64,000 nt of DNA from contig NW_015971541.1 of NCBI RefSeq assembly GCF_000182565.1, positions 247,799 to 311,798 of the forward strand, in the 5' to 3' direction. Below are positions 23,666 to 33,563 of the stretch, in pieces (position 1 is the first letter of the stretch; the number at the start of each line of letters is the position of its first letter). The notes below the pieces were generated by a model. That model saw nothing but the letters and a program-made list of their open reading frames with translations, had not been told where the DNA came from and searched no databases. The stretch comes from Spizellomyces punctatus DAOM BR117. Lineage: Eukaryota; Chytridiomycota; Chytridiomycetes; Spizellomycetales; Spizellomycetaceae. The translations under genes and the position numbers were made by a program.

Positions 23666-24827
23666 CTAGTAATTACCCCGATAAACCTGCCCCCATTTGC
23701 TGAATATGTAGTCCCCAAATGCCATCTTGGAAATTTCCTCTGCCCTAATAGCTAACTGCTCCTTCTCTTTCTCGTTATCGTTGGCCCGAGGTGTGTTCTG
23801 ACTCTGATCTATAAACAAGCTAATTCTGGCCGCTGGTCCGTCCTCCGTGAGCAGGGGGATTTGTGCATCATACCTAGGATAATAAAAGAAGACCATCGAC
23901 AATCGCTCCTGATCAGACGATACTACTCGATGAAGTGGAGATACCACCCGCCCGTTTGTTAATAAGGATAAATAATCCCCTGCGTTCACTAAGAATGTGC
24001 CTGGAATCGGTGGCACGTCCGTCCATCCGCCCTCTCCATCCGCGATTTGCAATCCTGTTACTCCGTCTTGCTGCATAATGAGTGTCAAGAATCCCCAGTC
24101 AGTGTGTGGACTTGACCCTATCCTATCCGAAGGGGATCGCTGTCCTGTGATATGATCGGTTGTTTTGTCTGGGAAGTAGTGAAACAATCGCATGAGGCTG
24201 ATTGTTTCTCCTTCAGCACAGAAAGAAGGTAAATAGCCTTCGTCCATTCCTAGCGCAACGGAAAGCGCTCGTGTGACAGCTTCGGCTACTTGAACCATTC
24301 CAGCATAGAAGGTTTCCAAAGTTTTCCGCCACGTTGAATCAAGATCCGAAGTATCTGGCCATTCATTTGGACCTTGGAGATTATTTGTAGGGGCCACGTC
24401 CAAGGACCAAGGATACCCATAGCTGAACGCTTCCTTAACTTCCAGTGCGGATGAACCAGACTCGGCACCTGATAAGAAAAACACATCAACGATCTGCCGG
24501 CATATCGTTTTCAAACAGTTTGAACAAAAGGTAACCTAAACCGATATATCCACGTGTAAATCCTCCAGAGCGAATTGGAATCTTGTTTTTGATATCTTGA
24601 GGTAAATTGAAGAAATCCTGAGCGGCGTTGAAGACCTCCTTCCGGAATTCGCGAGTCAGGTTCCCTATTCCACCACTTTTGACGTAGAATGCACCATGGG
24701 TAACGCATGCCGCTGCCAGCTGCTCCACCGTCGAGGCCTTTTCTCGTGCGTTGTCTTCATTGGATGAAGCATTGTTTGCAAATGGTGTCACATCTATTAT
24801 TGGTAGAGGGGCGATTCCCGTCGACAT
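23666..24827 (-). CDS. 2-oxoglutarate/Fe(II)-dependent dioxygenase (isopenicillin N synthase-like)
   Basis: Two exons with one phase-1 intron near 24473-24535. The N-terminal DIOX_N region reads APLPIIDVTPFA, followed by GAFYVKSGG and FFNLPQDIKNKIPI. The catalytic jelly roll shows the iron ligands in SSPHTDWGFLTLIMQQDGV (His and Asp) and VVSPLHRVV (His), and the 2-oxoglutarate-binding Arg/Ser in RLSMVFFYYPR. Before it lies LMRLFHYFP. Related fungal proteins act on many small molecules, so no substrate can be named. The start is placed at MSTGIAPLP (24827); an in-frame ATG at 24899 would add 24 residues. SVF1 is convergent with it. Confidence 0.85.
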
Positions 24828-26045
24828 GGCTGCAAGCTTCAAGGCGGAACAGGAGTTTACTTTTGTCGCGTTTCTGACTTGATCAATTCTCCGTTGCATT
24901 AAGCATTTGGGTCCGTCTTACAAAAGTTGATTTTCTAAATTGAACTATCCTTCAGGTTAAGTTTATATCGGTTTTCACTGTCATATTCAATCACTGGGTG
25001 TACACTCTGCGGGGAAAATGAAAATCCAGGAGCGCTTTCTGAGGAATGTTAAAGGCTGATTCAAGGAAAATCATTGGACGGATTCGCCATTCATGGCTAT
25101 TGACAATCTTCAATGTTGAACAGTATGCAATGGGTTTAGATTCGACGCTTATACGTAAACATGGTAAGATCCATGGATCTCGCATTTTATTTATTCCCTT
25201 GATCCTCATTTAGGGGTATGCCAACCTTAAATAGATTCCCCTACCATGGTAGCGCACTGGTCGTTGAGGGAATCGTCCGGTGCACAGTGATGCTCACTTT
25301 CCACTTTGTCTTTATCTAATTCCATGACGGCATAGAGCAAGAGTTCATGTCTCCACATTATGCCGTACGATGTTAAGTTCAAACCTTTCATGTGTTCGCA
25401 GCTCATCAACATTTGTGCTCATGTAGACCAGGCAAACATTCTAAAAAGTCGTCTTATATTTATCTAAAAATCCAAAATGGGTCATGTTCAAGTTACCAAC
25501 TCTTCTGTATAAAATATCCTGATTATTGTAACGGTGAAACTAACATCCAACGAGTAGCCCTTCCCAGTTGTTTTTTTGAGCGGGTTGTTGTTTTGGAGAT
25601 CATATTACTCTACTTGGTTTTTTTTTTCTCACTTCTTATGAGTATTTGTCAAATTCGTGGGCGGATAGCACCTTGGGAGATCGGAATGTACATAACGTAC
25701 TTGGCCATTCGATTAGAGAAAACGGCCGAATTGCGAACAAGATGCGGACAAGAGCCTACTCAATAATTCTCGTTTTGGAACTCTTCAACATCTGGGGTTC
25801 ATGTGAATGTTGTCACAGTCCAGTGCAGAGATATATTCTGACTTTTGAAAAATCACCAGAAAAGAGCATCAATCTCGATAAAAGCTGATGCTTGTTAATC
25901 ATCGTTTCCAATGGTCAAGTACTCCTGAGTAGGTATGTACGTATGTAAACGTCTAAAAGCTCTGAAATCACGACGATTTGGCATTCCAATATCACGTCAA
26001 ATACACGTACACAATCAACAACATGGTACGGTCCCCAGCGCCCTC
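24828..26045. other. Long AT-rich spacer upstream of the dioxygenase
   Basis: About 1.2 kb with only short, domainless frames (for example 25392-25766 plus, 25227-25412 minus). T-rich runs occur near 25610-25630. I see no RNA gene. Confidence 0.45.
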
Positions 26046-27462
26046 CTACTTGAACAATTTCTTGATACTCATGTTTTGCTCCGAGTCCTTCTTTAGTACC
26101 TGTGGATTACGACTGAAGTTAGTAACGAGTATAAAAAGAATTGCCAAATATCAAAACAAACCTTTGCAACAGCCATCTCAAAGTCTTCCTGTGTAACATG
26201 CACACGCCGTTCCCTAAGAGCGTACATACCCGCCTCTGTACAGATACCCTTCACCTCAGCCCCACTTGCACCAGATGTCTTCTCCGCAATCTTCCTCAAA
26301 TCAATTCCCCGCGTCATGTTCATCTTCCGACTATGAATCTTCAAAATGTCCGTTCGCGCCTCTTCGTTTGGTGGAGGGAACTCGATTTTTCTGTCGATTC
26401 GACCGGGTCGAAGAAGGGCTGGGTCCAAGATATCGATACGGTTGGTGGCCATGATAACTTTGATGTTTTGAGTCGCTTCGAAACCGTCCAGCTGGTTCAG
26501 AAGCTCCAACATTGTACGTTGGACTTCAGAGTCTCCACCACCTGATCCAGACTCAATACGACTTGATCCAATAGAGTCAATTTCGTCCATAAAGATGATC
26601 GATGGGGCGTGCTCACGCGCCATGACAAAGAGCTCTCGCACCATTCGACTGCCCTCCCCAATGTACTTTTGCACCAGCTCCGATCCACTTACACGAATGA
26701 ATCGACAATCTGTGTGATGTGCTACAGCCCTTGCCAATAGCGTTTTTCCCGTTCCTGGGGGACCGTACAGCAGGACACCTTTTGGCTGAGCGATACCCAA
26801 CGAGTCAAACAATTCGGGATGCTTGACGGGCAGCTCAATGACCTCCTTAATCTCCTTAATCTGATTCGTCAAACCACCAATCATCTCATACGTCGAATCC
26901 GGCACCTTCTCGACCATCATCAAGCTAACCAGTGGATCCACCTTGTTTGGCAAAATTTTGTGAAGCTGATAACTGTCATGGCGAAGGGCAACGCGAACGG
27001 TGGGAGTTAATTGAGCAATATCAATCGAGGGATGGATGTCCACAACGTATTTTCCTTCCGGGTGGACCTTGACGAGAACCTTTTTCTTTCCCATCAATTT
27101 CACGACTTCACCAACATAGGAGCCTGGTTCCTGTAGAAGCTGGAGCTCCTCACGTAGTAGACGGACTTTCGCATTCAGTTGATTACGTTGTGCCTCAAGA
27201 CGCCGAAGGTTTTGCGTCATGGCAGAGGCTCGGGTCTCTAGCTCCTGTGCGGGGGAAAAGAACGCGTCATAGAATCATTAGAGAACGGTCGCGCACACTA
27301 CTAAATGCAGGACGTAAATGCTCTCCGATGTTGCCATACACCACTTAATTTGAGGTCCCCTAGATGCAAAGTTCTCCTACTCTAGTGAGCACAAGCGGCC
27401 TTCGCACTCACCTCGATCTTATTCTTGTAATAAGCCTTGATGCCTTCTGATGACTTCCCCAT
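26046..27462 (-). CDS. RPT6: 26S proteasome regulatory ATPase RPT6 (PSMC5)
   Basis: AAA+ ATPase of the 19S base. Exon 1 encodes [17 protein letters not shown] (start 27462), exon 2 continues [18 protein letters not shown], a coiled coil, then the OB fold ([20 protein letters not shown]). The ATPase domain has Walker [11 protein letters not shown], Walker [15 protein letters not shown], the pore loop region [18 protein letters not shown], and arginine-finger segment [16 protein letters not shown]. The last exon encodes [17 protein letters not shown], so the C-terminus keeps the LFK end of the Rpt6 family. The sequence follows yeast Rpt6 along its length, so the identity is secure. The reading frame between the exons is confirmed by phase at both introns. 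Confidence 0.97.
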
Positions 27463-27891
27463 GGCGAATACTTGTTGTATAAAGACAAGGGTTTTACGTG
27501 CAATACAAAGGATTGGAATAATTCAGAAAGAAAGACAATTGCCGTGTAACGCGCAAAGGTGCAGTTGAGGAAATGTTCAACAGTCGAGGGATGGCAAAAA
27601 GGATCAAAAAGGTCGCAAGCTGCGAGAGAGTTGAACCCCCTCCAAGCCACCGCCATAGCTGAGCCAGATTGTGGCGTTAGACGCGTCAGCAAACTTCAAG
27701 TTGAAGATTTCAAAACCAAGATGAACGATGAAAAATAACATTGGTGATATGTAAAAGATGTCCGACCGCCCTTGACAAATACCGACTAGTGTATCATAAA
27801 AATGCATCAGCAGGAGCTCCTACACTAGCTACAGCTAACTACATACAACATCAGCCCTATGTACAGTTATATCCAGACAGGATCACATTGA
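27463..27891. other. Spacer between RPT6 and the repeat-rich surface-protein gene
   Basis: About 430 bases between the RPT6 start and the stop codon of the repeat-rich protein, both on the minus strand. I see nothing beyond probable promoter and 3' UTR sequence. Confidence 0.4.
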
Positions 27892-30735
27892 TCATTCTCT
27901 TGGCCGAGGTGAGCTCTCCCCAGCTAACCATTTCAAAACTGGTTCTCCATCACTCTCAACAGTCTCAGTACTCTCGTATGTTCTTCTGAAAGCTTTCTTG
28001 TAAGCATCCACAACTTTGTCTGCAACCTCCTTACTATCGCCTGGCTCTGTCTTCATAGTGTCGTACATTGATCGCTCAGAAGATGCAACTGTTGCAAAAG
28101 AGTCACGGAAGATATCATACGACGCAGTCGTGTATTGGCTCTCCGAGCTCAGCGAAAACACACGGGACGAATGTACGAGGCGCGCAGCTAATGGGGGCGC
28201 GGCAAAAGAGTCATTTCGAGAACCCTGTCCCCCGGACTCTTCACATGCGGCTTTTGACGCAGCTGCCGCTACCATCGCAGCGGCCGCATCTACACCACCG
28301 GGAGACGGCGGTAGAGGATCCTCATTGATGAATCGCATAAGGGAGGAATCTGGGTTCACAGTGTTGATGGGAGAGGTAGATGCGACTGATGTGTTCCGGG
28401 GAGAGCGTGAGTCGCGGCGGGCGGATGGCGGGAAGAGGTCTTCAGTCAACTCCGTTGTGTCCGTGAGGAAAGAGTAACGCAGTGGTGATGTCGGGACAAT
28501 CTGCAGCGGTATCGTGGGTGGGTCGAACTGAGCAGCGGCTGACGCCGGCGCCATACTCGCAGATTCCGTAACGGTCTCGGGCCTTTTGACGGCCGAATAC
28601 AGTGAACTACGTCGTTGAAGAGAACCCTCCAAAGATGGAGAACCGAGATAGGGCATAGTTTCAAATCCCTGTTCAATTGCCACAATCTGAGGGGACGCCG
28701 TTCCTCCGGATGTTGGTATATCACGTGGCAACGTGCCGCGTAAACTACTCGACTTCCACGATGCATCCAGACTTGTGCGTACCTGCTCAAAGTTTATGGC
28801 AGCAAATACTCCAGGGCTAGGGCTAGGTACCACCTCCGGACTTTGGTCCCAAGTTCTGATGGCGGTAAGGCCTCCAGGCCCAGAACCAGATAACACATCC
28901 GGACTCTTGCCCCAATTTCTGATGGCAGCAAATACTCCAGGCCCAGAACCAGGTAACACATGAGGACCTGAGCCCCAATGTCTGGCCGATGGGTCCAAGC
29001 CGCGCGTGTTGAGGTTCAATTTCTCGCGCTCTGCATGTCTCATCCGATACCCTAGCGCCAGACCCCCTATAACCACGAAAGATACACCGACCGACATTCC
29101 GACGACCATTCCAGTATTTGATTTGTCACCATTCCTTAGTTGCTCAGCATTGGATGAAGAGGGGGGAGGCTTGCTCGAGTCCCCATTGGTTCCTGGAGCG
29201 GCAGGCTGAATAACGGGAACAGAGCCAGATACGGGTGATGAAGGGAGCGGGGGTACTTGCGGCCTTGGTGCGAGCGGCTCCGACGGTGCTGGCGGAGGTT
29301 GCGGTGGAGAGCCTGCTTTGGCGGTCGGCGGGGCTTCAACGCGATTAAGGACACCGACCCGTTTCTTTGCTGGAGGTTGGGGTGGAACGGCTCTAGTAGG
29401 GTCGGGAGCCGGATTTTGCTTGGGCGATGGAGGCGCTGGCACTGGTTCTGGCACCGGCACAGGGGGATCCGTGGGTGGCAAGTCCGTCGGAGTTGGTCGC
29501 TGGCGGTCGGTTGGCACTGGGGTAGGTGGTACTGATGGTGTGGAAGAAGGAGAATCCGGTGGCGACTCGCTCTGCTCGCTTGGCTTCTTTTGAGATGGGA
29601 TTGGCTGCTCAATTGTACCAGATGGGGACGTTTTCGGGGCTTCCGGCGGCACCGGTACTGTGGTTGGCTCCGGGGTTTGGGAGGGTGACGACGGCGTCAC
29701 TGGGGTAGGAGCGGGGACTGAAGGAGTCTGAGAAGGAGTAGCAGTGCTCTGGGACGGCGTCGGAGTAGGTTCCTTGTTTTTTCCCACGGTATTTGTATTC
29801 TTGGGTTGTGCTGTTTTCTTTTTATTTTCAGTCGCCGCCGTTGGAGCCGCTGGAGTCGCTGTTGGAGTCTTCGCGGCACCATCAGAAGGCGTGGCGGTCG
29901 CTTTCTGCTTGTTTGGAGGCGCCGCCGGAGTCTTCGCGGCACCATCAGAAGGCGTGGCGGTCGCTTTCTGCTTGTTTGGAGGCGCCGCTGGAGTCGCTAC
30001 CGGAGCCTTCGCGGCAGCATCCGAAGGCGTGGCAGTCGCTTTCTGCTTGTTTGCAGGCGCCGCCGGAGTCTTCGCGGCACCATCAGAAGGCGTGGCGGTC
30101 GCTTTCTGCTTGTTTGGAGGCGCCGCTGGAGTCGCTACCGGAGCCTTCGCGGCAGCATCCGAAGGCGCGGCAGTCGCTTTCTGCTTGTTTGCAGGCGCCG
30201 CCGGAGTCTTCGCGGCACCATCAGAAGGCGGGGCGGCCACTCTCTGTTTGTTTGTCGTCCCGACCACATTTGGAGCGGACTTCTTTTTGTTTGGAGGCGC
30301 CTCCGGAGTCGCTGCCGTTGGAGCTTTTGCCACTTGGGTTCCCTTCGGGGCCGCAGCTTTCGGCGCTGGTTCAGTAGCTTTTTTCGCAGGTCGGTCTGCC
30401 TTGGACGGTGCAGCATCTTTCTTCGCAGGTGGGGCTGCCTTGGACGGTGCAGCATCCTTCTTCGCAGGTGGGGCTGCCTTGGACGGTGCAGCATCTTTCT
30501 TCGCAGGTGGGGCTGCCTTGGACGGTGCAGCATCCTTCTTCGCAGGTGGGGCTGCCTTGGACGGTGCAGCATCCTTCTTCGCGGGTGGGGCTGCCTTGGA
30601 CGGTGCGGCAGGGTTCTTCTGTGGAGCTGGCGCTGCTGCAATGGCTTCACAGAACAGGAGGAGGGCGAACGTGCACCACAAAAGGCCCACAAGCAGGGTC
30701 ACTTTTCTCCCTCGCCTTGCTCCCCGCCACCGCAT
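27892..30735 (-). CDS. Repeat-rich signal-anchored surface protein, mucin-like
   Basis: I do not recognise a family. One uninterrupted frame of 947 codons. Residues 1-36 look like a signal peptide (KVTLLVGLLWCTFALLLF then EAIAAAP). Residues about 37-540 are almost wholly Pro/Ala/Lys/Ser/Thr, first 13-residue repeats (AAPPAKKDAAPSK), then 21-25-residue repeats around NKQKATATPSDGAAKTP, then irregular Pro/Ser/Thr. A single transmembrane helix (GMVVGMSVGVSFVVIGGLAL) lies at about 542-562, followed by basic residues and a cytoplasmic part of about 380 residues with three 21-residue repeats and many Ser/Thr. The layout resembles a wall-embedded sensor or adhesin: extended O-glycosylatable stalk, one helix, long tail. 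Function is not known. A 25-base poly-C tract lies 186 bases upstream. Confidence 0.75.
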   Translation of the reverse strand: MRWRGARRGRKVTLLVGLLWCTFALLLFCEAIAAAPAPQKNPAAPSKAAPPAKKDAAPSKAAPPAKKDAAPSKAAPPAKKDAAPSKAAPPAKKDAAPSKAAPPAKKDAAPSKADRPAKKATEPAPKAAAPKGTQVAKAPTAATPEAPPNKKKSAPNVVGTTNKQRVAAPPSDGAAKTPAAPANKQKATAAPSDAAAKAPVATPAAPPNKQKATATPSDGAAKTPAAPANKQKATATPSDAAAKAPVATPAAPPNKQKATATPSDGAAKTPAAPPNKQKATATPSDGAAKTPTATPAAPTAATENKKKTAQPKNTNTVGKNKEPTPTPSQSTATPSQTPSVPAPTPVTPSSPSQTPEPTTVPVPPEAPKTSPSGTIEQPIPSQKKPSEQSESPPDSPSSTPSVPPTPVPTDRQRPTPTDLPPTDPPVPVPEPVPAPPSPKQNPAPDPTRAVPPQPPAKKRVGVLNRVEAPPTAKAGSPPQPPPAPSEPLAPRPQVPPLPSSPVSGSVPVIQPAAPGTNGDSSKPPPSSSNAEQLRNGDKSNTGMVVGMSVGVSFVVIGGLALGYRMRHAEREKLNLNTRGLDPSARHWGSGPHVLPGSGPGVFAAIRNWGKSPDVLSGSGPGGLTAIRTWDQSPEVVPSPSPGVFAAINFEQVRTSLDASWKSSSLRGTLPRDIPTSGGTASPQIVAIEQGFETMPYLGSPSLEGSLQRRSSLYSAVKRPETVTESASMAPASAAAQFDPPTIPLQIVPTSPLRYSFLTDTTELTEDLFPPSARRDSRSPRNTSVASTSPINTVNPDSSLMRFINEDPLPPSPGGVDAAAAMVAAAASKAACEESGGQGSRNDSFAAPPLAARLVHSSRVFSLSSESQYTTASYDIFRDSFATVASSERSMYDTMKTEPGDSKEVADKVVDAYKKAFRRTYESTETVESDGEPVLKWLAGESSPRPRE
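28789..28977 (-). repeat. Three 63-base tandem repeats in the cytoplasmic tail
   Basis: Three consecutive 21-codon units starting at a Trp: WGSGPHVLPGSGPGVFAAI, WGKSPDVLSGSGPGGLTAI and WDQSPEVVPSPSPGVFAAI, each followed by two residues. The copies are diverged at protein level but keep the same length and the G/S-P-G-x-x-A-I end. Confidence 0.9.
29846..30240 (-). repeat. Alternating 63/75-base tandem repeats in the extracellular stalk
   Basis: About six units centred on NKQKATATPSDGAAKTPAAP; some copies carry four extra residues (VATP). A pair of units (about 138 bases) is itself duplicated almost exactly, pointing to recent unequal exchange. All lengths are multiples of three, so the frame is kept. 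The outer limits are approximate. Confidence 0.85.
30407..30601 (-). repeat. Five 39-base tandem repeats near the N-terminus
   Basis: Five nearly identical 39-base copies, followed by degenerate partial copies on both sides, encode the unit AAPPAKKDAAPSK just after the predicted signal peptide. Differences between copies are few and mostly synonymous (for example ATC TTT versus ATC CTT on the plus strand). Confidence 0.95.
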
Positions 30736-31747
30736 TGGGGAACCAAATAAAAAGATTTAAATGCGAATATTATACGTCTCGTCCTCGATGCAAATCGCAG
30801 TGTCGCAGTAAAAATGAAATGGGCATGGAGGTAAAATCAAGAACGGTAGGAATCCAGATGAGGAATGAAAAACAGCCCCAGTCTCCCACCTGGCTCCCCA
30901 CCCACGGCGAGTTCCCCAAACCCCCCCCCCCCCCCCCCCCCCCCCACCTCGGCGCCCAAAACTTGAGAAAGTTGGCCGCTTTTGCATGCTGGCAATGGCG
31001 AGAAATTCGCTTCTCATGTTTCATAGTGCATGGCACAGTCACGAAAATAGGGTGTGGTATGGTGGCATAGTCACATTTGGCGGCTTTTTGGGGACATTAG
31101 AGTTTCTGATTGGTTTCAACTGCTTTTTGCGTTTTTGGGAATCTCATCTTGTTAACAAATTCCTTTGAGTGCCCGACTCGTTTTGAGTAGGCTTCCTCCT
31201 TGGGGATTCCCTACAAGAGGTGGACATGGTAGGTGCCAATACGGTCTGGATGCCAACTCGCTCCGTAGGCATTGTAAAGTAGGAGGACCTGGCTATATGC
31301 GTCCAGTCGCATGCTACGAGGTTGGAGTTCGAGTAGAAAACAAATGCATTTCACATTCAGAATGGAGGCTGTTTGAAATCTGCTATGGAACTCATATTGG
31401 TCAAAAGGGAAGAGTAGGCAGGCCACCTAACAACTATCGTGGCGTCCGTGGTGGATACTGCAGCCGAATCTAGAAGAGCGGGGTTGCGATCGGCACAGTG
31501 TTCTAAAAGTATAAAGTTGAAAATGTCCACATGCAGGAGGAAAGGGGCGCTTGTCATAGGTGTCCTCGCTCGGGGTTCTGAGTGGAGAAGGGGATTTGAA
31601 CGTGACTCCAAATTGCGTTCAATTTGGGTACGTAAAGAGAAACTCGATTGAAAACTGTCAAAAGATACAGCTATTTGGTCCTGTTGTTCAGGATGTTGTC
31701 GTATCGCTCTCCAATATTTGATGCAGCTTGTAGTTAATACAGAACAA
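30736..31747. other. Divergent spacer containing a poly-C tract
   Basis: About 1 kb between two divergent genes. Apart from the homopolymer it holds no frame with coding character. It must carry both promoters. Confidence 0.5.
30921..30945. repeat. Homopolymer of 25 C (G run on the minus strand)
   Basis: Uninterrupted run of 25 C, flanked by other C-rich segments (TTCCCC AAA before, ACCTC after). On the strand of the downstream repeat-rich gene this is a G25 tract 186 bases before its ATG. Its true length may differ because such runs are prone to assembly and replication error. Confidence 0.9.
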
Positions 31748-32627
31748 ATGACTCACCCACTGCTCCTTCGCTCGTTCAATCTTTTGGTCTACGTCTTTTT
31801 TGTCTCGTCCTCGCTCTACAATGTCATTGGACCGGACCCAAGTTATGGATACGGAAAATATCCAACTTATCTCACCCCCGCACCATGGGCGTTTGCAATA
31901 TGGGCTGTGATTTACTTGTTATTTGGAGGGTTTGTGATTTGGCAATGGTTCCCCGAAACGGACGATGTAGTCATTGATGCATACGGGAGCTGGTTTATCA
32001 TTGCCAGTCTGTGCGGGGCTGTCTGGCATCATTTTTGGGTACGTTTTCCCTGACAGGCGCTTGTCTGAACTCGAACCGATTGCTTAATGATGGTCTATCG
32101 TGCAGGAATCTGGTCATTTGGTGCTGGCACTGATTGTGCTCCTGTTCGCTTCGGCAGCCGTCACTATAATCTATACCAATCTCCATCGCTTGCAAGGCCC
32201 TCGTACGTGGACAGAATACCTCTTTGCATATGCTCCAATCTCCCTTTATCATGGTTGGTTAGTCTTTGTCATATGGATCAACATCTTCGCCATTATTGCC
32301 CGGGCGGCGGAACCTCGCCATCCGTCCATCTTGCAAAAAATTCTCGTCTTCTTCGCCCTCTTTCAGATGACGACGACAGCTGTAGCCTACACCGAAACAA
32401 AAAAGGAACGTGGTGACCTTCCGGGTGCCTTCACCATTGCTTGGGCACTCTTTGCCGTTTCAGCTGGACAGAAATCGAAATTCGTCAAATATTCAGCGTT
32501 GGTGATGGGAGTTGTAGTTGCTGTACATGCCTTTAGGCCGCTGGTCAGGCGGAGGAGGGATAGCGAACGTTCCCAGAGGGAATCACTTCTGGGAGAGGGA
32601 GAGGAAAGTCGGGAGGAGCAGGTCTGA
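31748..32627 (+). CDS. TspO/MBR-related polytopic membrane protein
   Basis: Two exons joined at FW|ES (donor GTACG near 32039, acceptor GCAG at 32103-32104). Seven or eight hydrophobic segments are visible: LVYVFFVSSSLYNVIG, WAFAIWAVIYLLFGGFVIW, WFIIASLCGAVWHHFW, LVLALIVLLFASAAVTIIY, APISLYHGWLVFVIWINIF, ILVFFALFQMTTTAVAY and GAFTIAWALFAVSAG onward. The motif LTPAPWAFAIWAVIYLL and the many Trp residues resemble the tryptophan-rich TspO/MBR superfamily, particularly its longer eukaryotic and Bacillus-like members. The C-terminus is hydrophilic and charged (RRRRDSERSQRESLLG). Ligand and membrane are unknown. An alternative in-frame ATG lies at 31721. Confidence 0.65.
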
Positions 32628-33563
32628 CTGACAGCTGTTCGTTGTCTCTAATTTGGTCCATATGCGCACCCTTTTCCTTTGAACGTGAAGGATTGTTTTC
32701 AATCGAGCATACCCTTAGTGTATTGGCAATAACACACAATACACCAGTGTGGATTGACCCACTGAGCCTGGCGACAACCAGGCCAGAAAAGCTAACTAGC
32801 TAACTATACAAATAGTGCACTACTACTAGGAATAATGACACATGCGATACATAACGGTTGGTCAACTGGGTAACTAAGCCCACTACCACGAGAGAAATCC
32901 TACTAGACCTTTTTGATTCCCAAGCTCTTTAGTCGGAGGATGTTCAGATATTAAGGTAAATCAGAATTAGACTGGATAATATGCGTAGAAAAACCATCAA
33001 CATATATCTGTGATCGTAGCAAAATAGTAGTATTAGCATTTGCAACTGGTGCCGCTATCTTATATCAAGATGAATTGTGGTTTGGCAAGGTTCATCCAAC
33101 GTCAACACAGCAGTATTAGTCTCTCATTGCTCTTTGCACTAGGTAGTAATCGAAGCACATCAGCAATACTGTGCTTTTGTCTAAACAGTACCATCCGTCA
33201 CATCAAGTCTCCCAAATGATATTTCAGAAAAGGAGTGTCATTGAAACTCTGTAGCCACTACTGGACCCCCTCTTTCACCAATCCCTACGACCACTCAAGA
33301 CAAAGCCGATCTTTGAAAGATATCAACAATTTTGAGCAGAATAATGATGATTTCGCATACCAAGCAGCGACAGTCTTGGGGGTTCGCGACACTGTCCGCG
33401 TTAACTACGTAATCGACTTCCATCATGCATTTTTGGCATTGCCACGTTTGCCCTGTTCAACATCAAGACGAGATTGCAATCGCATAATCCACATTCCGTT
33501 CACTGAATACGTTTTGCTGTTTAGTTTGATGCAATCAGCCTCACATTGAGCTACTTGTAGACA
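32628..33563. other. Spacer upstream of the BAR-SH3 gene
   Basis: About 940 bases without recognisable content. A 104-codon plus frame (33235-33549) has no domain and no continuity with the next gene. Confidence 0.45.

Noticed and set aside
25392-25766. 124-codon plus frame with a hydrophobic segment
   Set aside because: AT-rich, T-run-driven hydrophobicity; no start context, domain or introns supporting a gene.
29744-30760. 338-codon plus-strand frame (and a 314-codon companion) over the surface-protein gene
   Set aside because: Mirror of the in-phase tandem repeats; the minus frame alone has a signal peptide, a membrane helix and full-length continuity.
33235-33549. 104-codon plus frame before the BAR-SH3 gene
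   Set aside because: No domain and no phase-consistent splice into the next gene, whose own N-terminal helix starts cleanly at 33564.
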